From NCBI RefSeq assembly GCF_900142265.1, contig NZ_FRAH01000006.1, positions 1 to 64,000 of the forward strand: 64,000 bases of DNA. The letters run 5' to 3'. How positions within the stretch are numbered: position 1 is the first letter of the stretch; the number at the start of each line of letters is the position of its first letter. The notes below the pieces were generated by a model. The model worked only from the letters and a program-made list of their open reading frames with translations. It was not told the origin of the DNA and ran no database searches. The position numbers were made by a program, and so were the translations under genes. The DNA comes from Anaerotignum lactatifermentans DSM 14214. GTDB lineage: Bacteria; Bacillota; Clostridia; Lachnospirales; Anaerotignaceae. Below are positions 34,244-41,403 of this stretch, piece by piece.

Positions 34244-34918
34244 TCAAACCATCTGGTTGACTTTAAAGATCAGTTGGAATGCTCTGCGGGAATTGGAGAT
34301 GTGGGTTTCAATGGCTTTGCGCAGTCCTTCCGGATCCGCAGCAAGGGCTGCATCCAGAATTGCCTGATGCTCTTCCACACATTCGCAGTCCCGATAATGG
34401 GGCTGATTGAAGTATGTACCGGCGGAAAAGGTAAAGGGCTGCAAATCTTTGAGAACTTCCACGGCTTTCTGATTGCCGGAGGCAGTCAGATACAGCATAT
34501 GAAATTCCAGATCCAGCTGGAAAAAGCCTTCTGCGTCCATGGTGGAATCGTTACAGGAAATAAAGTGTTTCTGTTTTTCCATATTTTCCAGCAGCTGCTG
34601 GCGCAGGGTGTTGTTATAGTTCAAAGTGGTGATGATGTCTTTGATGAAAAAGCTGTCCATCATCAGACGGATGTCAAAGGTATCGTTCAGTTCATGAGGC
34701 GTCAGTGTGCGCACACTCATGCCTTTGTTGGGGGTATTGACCACCAGTTTTTCTTCTGCCAGACGCTGCAATGCCTGTTTTACAGGCGTATCGCTGACAC
34801 CATATTTTCTTGCCAGTTCTTTGATATTGATCTTTTCACCGGAAACCAACTGCTTGTTGGTGATTTCTTTTTTTATGTCCGCATAAATCTGATCCGCTAG
34901 TGTAATTTTTTCGCTCAT
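34244..34918 (-). CDS. GntR-family (FadR/FCD) regulator, likely of the TRAP operon
   Basis: The 224-residue protein has a winged HTH (residues ~8-75, LADQIYADIKKEITNKQLVSGEKINIKELARKYGVSDTPVKQALQRL) and an FCD ligand domain (residues ~85-215) with the metal/ligand-type His positions in LEFHMLYLTASGN and EEHQAIL. FCD regulators sense carboxylates and sugar acids, which suits the divergent DctPQM transporter. It ends 6 bp from the 283-bp repeat. Confidence 0.88.
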   Translation of the reverse strand: MSEKITLADQIYADIKKEITNKQLVSGEKINIKELARKYGVSDTPVKQALQRLAEEKLVVNTPNKGMSVRTLTPHELNDTFDIRLMMDSFFIKDIITTLNYNNTLRQQLLENMEKQKHFISCNDSTMDAEGFFQLDLEFHMLYLTASGNQKAVEVLKDLQPFTFSAGTYFNQPHYRDCECVEEHQAILDAALAADPEGLRKAIETHISNSRRAFQLIFKVNQMV

Positions 34919-34969
34919 GTCTACTTGCTCCCCCTCTGCTTGCAGTGTTCATGCAACTTTTATAACGAT

Positions 34970-34999
34970 TTTATATCTATTGTAAAACCAGTTGTGCAA
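34970..34999 (-). promoter_or_regulatory. Candidate promoter of the gntR gene
   Basis: On the minus strand TTGCAC (34994-34999), 18-bp spacer, TATAAA (34970-34975), about 50 bp before the start codon. Confidence 0.5.
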
Positions 35000-35124
35000 A
35001 AATGCAATAGACAATTTGTGTTCATCCGTTTTCTATTGAGAATGGATACACCTTCCAAGAGAAAAAAAGAAGGATGATTTTTTCAAAATGGGATTTTTTG
35101 GAATGGGAAAATGAATAAAAAAGG

Positions 35125-35134
35125 ATGTATACAT
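35125..35134. promoter_or_regulatory. Candidate GntR operator
   Basis: ATGTATACAT is a perfect palindrome of the TNGTATACNA type bound by FadR/FCD regulators. It lies midway between the two divergent promoters. Assignment by resemblance only. Confidence 0.4.
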
Positions 35135-35234
35135 TTGTAAAAAATGCATAATGATTCAAAATGTTTGTTCTATATGCATAATAACAGTGTTTTTATGTGG
35201 CGGATAAATGTTTTTAAATTAGAGGAAATACCAA

Positions 35235-35263
35235 TTGAAAATTAGAATTGGATTAAATATAAT
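35235..35263 (+). promoter_or_regulatory. Promoter of the dctPQM operon
   Basis: TTGAAA (35235-35240), 17-bp spacer, TATAAT (35258-35263). The transcript would carry a ~130-base leader with the 35287-35347 hairpin. Confidence 0.75.
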
Positions 35264-35399
35264 CTAATAAAAAGTTTTATCTATCAAAAAAGAAGTTTTA
35301 TTTATCGATAAAAAATTCGTTTTAATCGTGAAAAAAGAACTTCTTTTAAAAAAAGATGTGCTTTTGGGAGGATTCTAAAGACAAGAGGGAGGAGTATGT

Positions 35400-36566
35400 A
35401 TGAAAAAAAGACTCGGTGTTCTGGCGCTGGCAACTGCCATGCTGCTGGGGATGACCGGCTGCGGCAGCCAAAATGAGGAAACCGCAGAAACCACAACACC
35501 CGCAGGGTTTGTGGAAAAGAAGGTAGAGCCTGTTACCTTTGAATCAGGCGTGGAACTGCAGGAAGACTGCAGACATTTGATCTATGCCCTGGGCAATGCC
35601 CCTGCTACCATCGACGCAGCGAAATTCTTCAAGATGCGTCTTGAGCAGGAAACAAACGGCGCCATGACCGTAGATATCTATACGGACAACGTATTGGGCG
35701 GTGAACGTGAACTGCTGGAAAGCTGCCAGTTTGGTGACTACGATATCGTACTGGCAACAAACGCAACAGTAGCTGCTTTCTGTAAAGATATTTACTGTCT
35801 GGATATTCCTTGGATTTTTGAAAACAAACAGCAGGTATACGAAGTGCTGGACGGCGAACTGGGCGACTATCTGGGCGATCAGCTCAAAGAAGTTGGCTTC
35901 CAGCTGCTGCAGTGGCAGGAAAACTCTTTCCGTACACTGTCCACCACAGATAAACCCATCGAATCCATGGATGACCTGAAAGGTCTGAAGATCCGTATCA
36001 TGGAAAATGAACTGCAGCTGGCACAGTGGAAAGCTTATGGTGCCAACCCTACACCCATGGCCTTCACAGAACTGTTCACCGCTTTGCAGCAGGGTACTGT
36101 AGACGGTCAGGACAACGGCGCAGAACTGACATGGCAGTCCAAATTCCAGGAAGTACAGAAATACTATGTTTATACAAAACACATCTATTCTCCTTACGTA
36201 ATCCTGATGAGTGGAGAAACATTCAACGGTCTGACACCGGAAGAACAGGATATCATCATGAAAATCTCCGATGAAGCTGTTGCTTATGAACGTGAAAGAT
36301 GTTCCGAATACGAAGCTGCTGCTTTGGAAAACATCAAAAACTATCCCGGCATGAACTACGCAGAACTGAGCCCTGAAGTGGTGGAAGAAATGAAAGCTGC
36401 TTGTGCCGGCATCAAAGATCTGGCTTATGAAAAAGTAGAACATCCTGAAGTGATCGATCTGCTTTACAGCGAAGCCGAAAAAGCGAAAGAAAAGTATCCC
36501 GCAGAACAGACGACAGATACACCGGCACAAACAGAAACCGATGTTGAAGCAGCACCTGCGGCGTAA
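35400..36566 (+). CDS. dctP: TRAP transporter solute-binding protein DctP
   Basis: The 388-residue periplasm-facing lipoprotein captures a carboxylate for the DctQM permease. The signal MKKRLGVLALATAMLLGMTGCGSQ has the lipobox GMTGC. The DctP core includes ERELLESCQFGDYDIVLATNA and DLKGLKIRIMENELQLAQWKAYGANPTPM, with the Arg that normally salt-bridges the ligand carboxylate. A Thr/Glu/Ala-rich tail of ~20 residues ends it. GGGAGGAG lies before the start. Ligand unknown. Confidence 0.93.
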   Translation: MKKRLGVLALATAMLLGMTGCGSQNEETAETTTPAGFVEKKVEPVTFESGVELQEDCRHLIYALGNAPATIDAAKFFKMRLEQETNGAMTVDIYTDNVLGGERELLESCQFGDYDIVLATNATVAAFCKDIYCLDIPWIFENKQQVYEVLDGELGDYLGDQLKEVGFQLLQWQENSFRTLSTTDKPIESMDDLKGLKIRIMENELQLAQWKAYGANPTPMAFTELFTALQQGTVDGQDNGAELTWQSKFQEVQKYYVYTKHIYSPYVILMSGETFNGLTPEEQDIIMKISDEAVAYERERCSEYEAAALENIKNYPGMNYAELSPEVVEEMKAACAGIKDLAYEKVEHPEVIDLLYSEAEKAKEKYPAEQTTDTPAQTETDVEAAPAA

Positions 36567-36589
36567 AAATACAGGGGAGGGAAAAAGGT

Positions 36590-37078
36590 ATGAAGTTTTT
36601 GAATGAACATCTGGAAGCATGCTTCATCGTGCCTTTGATGTTTTTGATGAGTATTATCATTTTTGTTCAGGTTGTCATGCGTTATGTATTCCATAGCTCT
36701 CTGACATGGTCTGAAGAAATGGCAAGATATCTGTTTGTATGGCTGGTTTATTTCTCTGTGGCTTATACAGCGAAAAAAGAAGCCCATATCCGTATCGACG
36801 CTGCTATCAATATCTATCCTAAAAAAGCACGTCCTTATGTAGAAATCCTTAGTGAAATCATCGTACTGGCTTTTGCAATCTTCATTGCGGCAACATCCGT
36901 TACTGTTTTCCAGAAGATCACAGCCAGCGGCCAGATTTCTCCCGCCCTGCATGTGCCCATGCAGTTCGTATACGCAGCACCTCTGGTTGGCTTCTTCTTG
37001 ACAGCTATCCGCCAGATCCAGTGCATCATCAAAAAAATCAAAGGATTGCATAATCATGAGGAGGTGCAGGAAGCATGA
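36590..37078 (+). CDS. dctQ: TRAP transporter small permease DctQ
   Basis: The 162-residue membrane protein has four helices and family motifs IFVQVVMRYVFHSSLTWSEEMARYLFVWLVY and AKKEAHIRID. It works with DctM. Its stop overlaps the dctM start by 4 bp (ATGA). Confidence 0.93.
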   Translation: MKFLNEHLEACFIVPLMFLMSIIIFVQVVMRYVFHSSLTWSEEMARYLFVWLVYFSVAYTAKKEAHIRIDAAINIYPKKARPYVEILSEIIVLAFAIFIAATSVTVFQKITASGQISPALHVPMQFVYAAPLVGFFLTAIRQIQCIIKKIKGLHNHEEVQEA

Positions 37079-38367
37079 CAACTGGAGCTATTGCAGCAGT
37101 CGTATTTATTGCATTGATCATCAGCCTTGTTTTGACTGTTCCCATCGGTTTCTCCCTGGGGATCGCTTCCTTGGCTTATATCTTCGCTACAGATCAGCTG
37201 ACACTGGGCTTTGTAGCACGTAACATGGTAACTGGTACAGACTCTTTCCCCATCATGGCGATTCCCTTCTTCGTGTTCGCCGGTGAACTGATGGGCGGCG
37301 GCGGTATTTCCAAACGTCTGCTGGACGTTGCCAACGTATTCTTCGGCAGAATCCGCGGCGGTCTTGCCATCGTAACCGTTGTTGTATGTATGTTCTTCGC
37401 GGCTATTTCCGGTTCCGGTCCGGCAACTGTAGCAGCTGTCGGCGGTATGGTTGTTCCTACCATGCTGGAAAAAGGATATGACAAAAAATTCGTACTGGCG
37501 CTGATCGCTGCCGCTGGTTCCATCGGCGTTATCATCCCGCCCAGTATCCCTATGGTTGTTTACTCCGTAACTGTAAACAGCTCCGTAAGCTCCCTGTTCC
37601 TGGCGGGCTTCATCCCCGGTATCCTCATCGGTCTGGTACTGATCGTTTACAGCTACGTCTATGCAAGAAAAGCTGGTTATAAAGGCGACACAGAACCTTT
37701 CAGCATCGGTCGTGCGCTCCGCGAAGTATGGAGAGGTAAATGGGCACTGCTGTCCCCCGTTATCATCCTGGGCGGTATCTACGGCGGTATCTTCACACCT
37801 ACAGAAGCAGCTGCTGTATCCGTAATTTACAGCTTGATCATCGGTCTGTTCGTACATAAAGAACTGAACTTCAAACAGATGTTGGATGTAACAAAGAGAT
37901 CCTGTGAAACAACCGCAACCATCCTGGTGGTAATTGGCTGCGCAACTGGTTTCTCCAAAGTCCTGACACTGGGTCGTATCCCTACAACCGTTGCAACTCT
38001 GCTGACAACGATGACAGACAGCAAAGTGCTGATCCTTCTGCTCATCAACCTGCTGCTGCTGTTGGTAGGCTGCTTCATGGAAACAGTATGTGCCATCATG
38101 ATTCTGGCTCCCATCCTGTTCCCTGTTGTAACAGCGCTGGGCGTTGACCCTATCCACTTCGGTATCATCATGGTAACCAACTTGGCAATCGGCTTCATCA
38201 CACCTCCTCTGGGTGTAAACCTGTTCGTTGCTTCCCGTGTAGGGGAAACGACGCTGGATGTGGTCATCAGGGGGATCGTCCCCTTCCTGGTGCTGATGAT
38301 CGCCACACTGATGCTGATCACCTATGTACCGGCAATCTCTATGTTCCTGCCTAATTTGTTAGGTTAA
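37075..38367 (+). CDS. dctM: TRAP transporter large permease DctM
   Basis: The 430-residue DctM is the ion-coupled translocation subunit, with about 12 helices: VPIGFSLGIASLAYI, FPIMAIPFFVFAGELM, AAISGSGPATVAAVGGMVVP, IPPSIPMVVYSV and IGFITPPLGVNLFVA are all standard DctM motifs. Cotransport is usually with Na+. Confidence 0.95.
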   Translation: MTTGAIAAVVFIALIISLVLTVPIGFSLGIASLAYIFATDQLTLGFVARNMVTGTDSFPIMAIPFFVFAGELMGGGGISKRLLDVANVFFGRIRGGLAIVTVVVCMFFAAISGSGPATVAAVGGMVVPTMLEKGYDKKFVLALIAAAGSIGVIIPPSIPMVVYSVTVNSSVSSLFLAGFIPGILIGLVLIVYSYVYARKAGYKGDTEPFSIGRALREVWRGKWALLSPVIILGGIYGGIFTPTEAAAVSVIYSLIIGLFVHKELNFKQMLDVTKRSCETTATILVVIGCATGFSKVLTLGRIPTTVATLLTTMTDSKVLILLLINLLLLLVGCFMETVCAIMILAPILFPVVTALGVDPIHFGIIMVTNLAIGFITPPLGVNLFVASRVGETTLDVVIRGIVPFLVLMIATLMLITYVPAISMFLPNLLG

Positions 38368-38387
38368 AGAAGGAAGGCGAAAAAAAT

Positions 38388-38468
38388 ATGCAGTGGTGTA
38401 AAAATGCTTGCAGCCACTTGGTAGATGCTTGCATCATCGTACTGGTAGCATTTCTCATGTTCCAGTAA
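38388..38468 (+). CDS. Possible 26-residue membrane micropeptide after dctM
   Basis: AGAAGGAAGGCGAAAAAAT precedes ATG at 38388. The product MQWCKNACSHLVDACIIVLV... continues with AFLMFQ and ends at 38466-38468. It has a Cys-rich start and one hydrophobic segment, the size of a regulatory membrane peptide. It lies 20 bp after dctM and before the operon terminator. No family known; the call rests on ribosome binding site and composition. Confidence 0.4.
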   Translation: MQWCKNACSHLVDACIIVLVAFLMFQ

Positions 38469-38523
38469 TGAATCGGATAATCTCTAACTCCTACATATAA
38501 AGCATTATAGAAAATGGAAGAGG

Positions 38524-38564
38524 CAGCGCCTGTGTATCAACATGGGCGTTGTTTCTTTTTTTTT
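38524..38564 (+). terminator. Terminator of the TRAP operon
   Basis: CGCC (38526-38529) with TGTGTATCAACAT between pairs with GGCG (38545-38548), followed by TTGTTTC and nine T. It is the last feature inside the inserted element. Confidence 0.7.
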
Positions 38565-38566
38565 GC

Positions 38567-38581
38567 GCCTGTCACATGGGT
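38567..38581. other. Right junction (att-like core) of the inserted element
   Basis: GCCTGTCACATGGGT encodes Thr-His-Val-Thr-Gly on the minus strand and matches the left junction core at 32918-32932 except for one base. Just inside the element stand nine T and GC, which supply the TTTTGCGCCTG arm of the predicted excised junction. Confidence 0.82.
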
Positions 38582-38767
38582 CCCGTGTCCGTTATCGTCG
38601 TAAGGCGTTGTCCGCCCATTGATGAAATCCCGAAAAGCGATGATGCGGTCTGTTGGTATGGTAAAATCCGCCACAGGAGAGATGCCTGTGTCCAGTATGG
38701 CAATGCCGATGCCTTTTCCTGTGGGGAATGATTTTGGCGAAATGGCGGTATCTGTAAAATGCTCCAT
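38567..38767 (-). CDS. AprX-like subtilase, 5' part (Asp/His half of an interrupted gene)
   Basis: The N-terminal 67 residues of the split protease start MEHFTDTAISPKSFPTGKG and carry the catalytic Asp in IAILDTGISP and the catalytic His in DDNGHGTHVTG. After Gly67 the frame enters the inserted element and ends AKKKKQRPC at 38537. AGAAAGGGGGTCTTTCAA precedes the ATG. CATACTCT at 38789-38796 (minus strand) resembles the -10 of mother-cell sigma factors, without a clear -35. There is no signal or prodomain, so the intact enzyme would be cytoplasmic. Confidence 0.88.
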
Positions 38768-38886
38768 TTGAAAGACCCCCTTTCTGACAGAGTATGCGGG
38801 GGGCAGTTTTTTGGGAATGCGAAAGAAGTTCTTTTTTTCCTTCCGGCTGCATATCTTTTGATGAAGGACAGGATGGAGGGAATACC

Positions 38887-39372
38887 ATGGAGGAAAACCG
38901 GAAAACAGAACTCATGCATCTGGCAGGCAGGCTGGAAAGACTGCGCCGGCTCATGGGGCAGGATACACCGCAGGAGGCTTCGCAGTCAGTGCCGGCAATG
39001 GAGGAAGGGGAAAAGCAGGAGAACATGCTCATGGCAGCCATTCCGTTTCTGGATCAGGAGTATCAAAGGGATCTGTATGTGGTGGTGCGGCTCATGGAAA
39101 TGCGGCGGATGCTGACGGGAGGCGTGCTGCAAGCCCGCAGCCGGGATACCCTGCCGCCATCTGTGCGCAGAAGGCAGATGCTGTCCGCCATTCGCCCCTG
39201 CCTGTCCCAAAGGGAACAAACAAGACTGGATACCCTCATGCGGGTCATGGACGCAAGGGAAATCCTCATACAAAAGGAGGGATTGGATGGACTGGACAAA
39301 GGCACAAATGGAGGCTCTGGGCGAGGAACGGCTGCGGCTGATTCGGGAAGCTCAGGAAAAAAGCAAGGATAA
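38887..39372 (+). CDS. Small helical protein with two repeats, divergent from the subtilase
   Basis: The 161-residue protein is unknown. Residues ~46-77 (ENMLMAAIPFLDQEYQRDLYVV...) and ~97-128 (QMLSAIRPCLSQREQTRLDTLM...) are copies of one ~30-residue helical module. The last ~30 residues are Gly/Ser/Lys-rich, because the frame runs over the next gene. GGATGGAGGGAATACC precedes ATG at 38887. The next gene overlaps by 86 bp. Confidence 0.65.
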   Translation: MEENRKTELMHLAGRLERLRRLMGQDTPQEASQSVPAMEEGEKQENMLMAAIPFLDQEYQRDLYVVVRLMEMRRMLTGGVLQARSRDTLPPSVRRRQMLSAIRPCLSQREQTRLDTLMRVMDAREILIQKEGLDGLDKGTNGGSGRGTAAADSGSSGKKQG

Positions 39373-39541
39373 AACAGGACTGGAGAGATTGGATGTTTTT
39401 CTGGAATATGGGGAAGCCTTGGCGCAAGGCGGAACCCTTTCCAAAGAAGAACAGAAAGCCCTGCTGGCAGCAGTATCTCAAAATCTGCCGGAAAACGACC
39501 GGGCACAGATACAGCAGATTATGGGACTTATGGGATTGTAA
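39287..39541 (+). CDS. Small helical protein with one repeat module
   Basis: The 84-residue protein has AAAAGGAGGGATTGG before its ATG, inside the end of the previous gene. Residues ~57-84 (KALLAAVSQNLPENDRAQIQ...) match the helical module of the two other proteins around the split subtilase. A terminator follows directly. Function unknown. Confidence 0.7.
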   Translation: MDWTKAQMEALGEERLRLIREAQEKSKDKTGLERLDVFLEYGEALAQGGTLSKEEQKALLAAVSQNLPENDRAQIQQIMGLMGL

Positions 39542-39550
39542 AATAGAAAA

Positions 39551-39593
39551 AATACGGCGTATTTTCCAAAGGGGAAATACGCCGTATCTGTTT
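39551..39593 (+). terminator. Terminator after the small helical protein genes
   Basis: ATACGGCGTATTT (39552-39564) pairs with AAATACGCCGTAT (39575-39587), followed by a short T-rich stretch (CTGTTT). Confidence 0.75.
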
Positions 39594-39859
39594 ACCGGGA
39601 AAGCAAATCCAACAGCAGTAACACTGCCGCCGGGGAACAGCCGCCGGAAGCCTGCTTTCTTTGGCTTTTCTGTGGTCTTGCTTTTTGTTTCTGGGGCGCA
39701 AAGGGTGCGGGTATCTCTCTCTTTCCATACATACATACCACCTCCTGTCACTACTTTATGCAGTGGGAGGAAAGTTTTTTCACTTTTTTTGCACGGACAG
39801 AGGATTTTATGTTATGATAAAAAAGATTGAAAAAACAGAAGTAGAAATGATTGGTGTAT

Positions 39860-40651
39860 ATGAAAAAGGAACGACGGGAACGGAACTTCCGTATATTGGA
39901 GTTCCGTGAAAATCAATATGATATCATCGGCGATGTCCATGGCTGTTATGACGAGCTCATCCAGCTGGTGGAAAAGCTGGGCTACCGGGAGGAAAAGGGC
40001 ATTTACGTTCATCCCGATAAACGGCGGCTTATTTCCGTGGGGGATGTGTCCGACAAAGGCCCTGCCAATTTGGCATGCCTGAATTTCTGGATGGATCAGG
40101 TGGCTTATAACGGCGGTTTCTGGGTCCACGGCAATCACTGCAATAAGCTTTACCGCTATTTTCTGGGGAACCGTGTGCGGATTTCTCATGGTCTGGAGAA
40201 AACCGTGGCAGAACTGGACAAGCTGAGCAGAGAGGAACGGCAGGCATTCCGCATTCGCTATATGCAGTGCTATGAAAGCCAGTGCTATTATCTTTTGCTG
40301 GATAAAAAACGTCTGGCAATCGTCCATGGCGGCTTGCAGGAAGAAAGCATGGGATATTTTTCCGGGAAAATACGGGCAGTGTGCCTCTATGGGGAAACCA
40401 CTGGCGAAACAGACGAAAACGGCAGACCCCAAAGACGGGACTGGGCAGCGTCTTACCATGGAAAAGCCTTGGTGGTCTATGGGCATACAGTGGCAGAACG
40501 CCCTGATTTGGTGAATAACACCGTTGACATTGACCAGGGGTGTGTTTATGGCGGTTATCTCACAGCCCTGCGTTATCCGGAAATGGAGTTTGTGCAGGTG
40601 CGCGGACAGGTTTATGCCCACTATCGTGGTGACGGCAAAGTGCCGGAATGA
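39860..40651 (+). CDS. PrpE-like metallophosphatase
   Basis: The 263-residue PPP-family phosphoesterase has all metal motifs: YDIIGDVHGCYDEL (residues ~22-35), GDVSDKGP (~63), GNHCNK (~95, GNHD variant), HGGLQEE (~155) and YGHTV (~212). The YDIIGDxHGCYDE start is typical of PrpE, an Ap4A hydrolase or tyrosine phosphatase, and of the Pnkp phosphatase domain. ATG at 39860 was used; its ribosome binding site is weak, and TTG at 39851 is an alternative. GDVSDKGP departs from the usual GDLVDRGP. Confidence 0.8.
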   Translation: MKKERRERNFRILEFRENQYDIIGDVHGCYDELIQLVEKLGYREEKGIYVHPDKRRLISVGDVSDKGPANLACLNFWMDQVAYNGGFWVHGNHCNKLYRYFLGNRVRISHGLEKTVAELDKLSREERQAFRIRYMQCYESQCYYLLLDKKRLAIVHGGLQEESMGYFSGKIRAVCLYGETTGETDENGRPQRRDWAASYHGKALVVYGHTVAERPDLVNNTVDIDQGCVYGGYLTALRYPEMEFVQVRGQVYAHYRGDGKVPE

Positions 40652-40657
40652 AAAGAG

Positions 40658-40690
40658 AACGGATGAGTCAAGAAGGCTCATCCGTTTTTT
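40658..40690 (+). terminator. Terminator of the PrpE-like gene
   Basis: AACGGATGAGTC pairs with GGCTCATCCGTT around AAGAA (one wobble), followed by TTTTT. Confidence 0.88.
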
Positions 40691-40786
40691 GATTGGAAAA
40701 ATGCACTTCTGGCGTGCCTTTTTGCCCGACAGGTGGTGGAAAGGGCGGCGTGTTTTTGTTACCATGATAAATAAGGAGGGATTTGC

Positions 40787-41212
40787 ATGGATTTGGGAAA
40801 AAATATCGCAAAGGCAAGAAAGGATGCCAACATGACACAGGAACAGCTGGCAGAAAAATTGCAGGTGGCAAGACAGACCGTTTCCAAATGGGAAGCAGGC
40901 ACCACCATGCCTACGGTGCCGGGATTGGTAAAACTGGCTGAGGCTCTGGAAACAGATTGCAACAGCCTTTTGGCAGAAGAAGAAAAACAGCCGGAAATCA
41001 AACAGACGGAAACAGGCTATGTGGTGGACTGGACGAAACTCTATCCTATATTGGTGACTTATCAGCAGGAAATGGACTGCACTCCTTACGAAGTCCAGTT
41101 TGCTGCTATGATACGGGAAGTCCAGAAAACTTACGGCTATTCCGCCGAAGATGCTATGCTGGCATTGAAGGATATTTTCGCAAAAACATACTTCAAAGAA
41201 TTCCAGCCGTAA
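40787..41212 (+). CDS. XRE-family regulator
   Basis: The 141-residue protein has an N-terminal HTH_3 domain (residues ~4-60; LGKNIAKARKDANMTQEQLAEKLQVARQTVSKWEAGTTMP, then LVKLAEALETDCNSLL). A short C-terminal region (VVDWTKLYPILVTYQQEMDCTPYEVQF) is not recognised. AAGGAGGGATTTGC precedes the ATG. Its stop lies 6 bp before dispersed repeat copy C, which likely supplies its terminator. Confidence 0.85.
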   Translation: MDLGKNIAKARKDANMTQEQLAEKLQVARQTVSKWEAGTTMPTVPGLVKLAEALETDCNSLLAEEEKQPEIKQTETGYVVDWTKLYPILVTYQQEMDCTPYEVQFAAMIREVQKTYGYSAEDAMLALKDIFAKTYFKEFQP

Positions 41213-41217
41213 AATTT

Positions 41218-41333
41218 AGGGGCATCTTCATAAGAAAACAAAGAAAGCTGAAATCCTTGTCATATAGAGGATTCCAGCTTTCTTATTTTTACTGAGATTT
41301 TATTTGATATGTTTTCTTAAGGGGAAGTTGCTT
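41218..41333 (+). repeat. Dispersed ~115-bp repeat, copy C
   Basis: This is the most complete copy: AGGGGCATCTTCATAAGAAAAC, hairpin AAGCTGAAATCCTTG.../...AGGATTCCAGCTT, then GATATGTTTTCTTAAGGGG and AAGTTGCTTT. The outer CTTCATAAGAAAAC and GTTTTCTTAAGGGGAAG are imperfect terminal inverted repeats. Confidence 0.8.
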
Positions 41334-41354
41334 TGGCTGGATTTTTTGTATCCA

Positions 41355-41383
41355 TGGACAAGCCCTCTTTTCTCTGCTATGCT
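41355..41383 (+). promoter_or_regulatory. Promoter of the two small membrane protein genes
   Basis: TGGACA (41355-41360), 17-bp spacer, TATGCT (41378-41383), 20 bp before the start of 41404-41685. Confidence 0.5.
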
Positions 41384-41403
41384 GAAAAGAAGGGGGCAGA
41401 AAG

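Larger units (their letters stand above)
34919..35399. other. Divergent control region between gntR and dctP
   Basis: This 480-bp AT-rich region holds two opposed promoters (34970-34999 on the minus strand, 35235-35263 on the plus strand), a palindrome ATGTATACAT and, in the dctP leader, a long hairpin AAAAGAAGTT (about 35287-35296) / AACTTCTTTT (35338-35347). Two copies of AAGTTTTATYTATC precede that hairpin. No gene seen. Confidence 0.6.
32918..38581. mobile_element. 5.65-kb serine-recombinase element interrupting a subtilase gene
   Basis: The element splits an S8 protease gene in its HGTHVTG motif. It carries a serine recombinase at the left edge, a 283-bp repeat, a GntR regulator, a DctPQM TRAP transporter and a terminator at the right edge. 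Joining the two ends of the element would create an inverted repeat TTTTGCGCCTG / CAGGCGCAAAA around the core, as in serine-integrase attP sites. Joining the flanks restores the protease in frame. No replication, conjugation or phage structural genes are present. Confidence 0.85.

Noticed and set aside
39528-39736. Minus-strand small gene with AGGAGG upstream (start ~39736 or 39728)
   Set aside because: It runs through the plus-strand terminator at 39551-39593 or into the coding gene, has no family, and the spacing from AGGAGG to the starts is poor.
41218-41295. Short reading frames through repeat copies C and D (both give RKQ..KLKS...RGFQLSYFY)
   Set aside because: The shared peptide only reflects the shared DNA repeat; the frames lack starts of their own.
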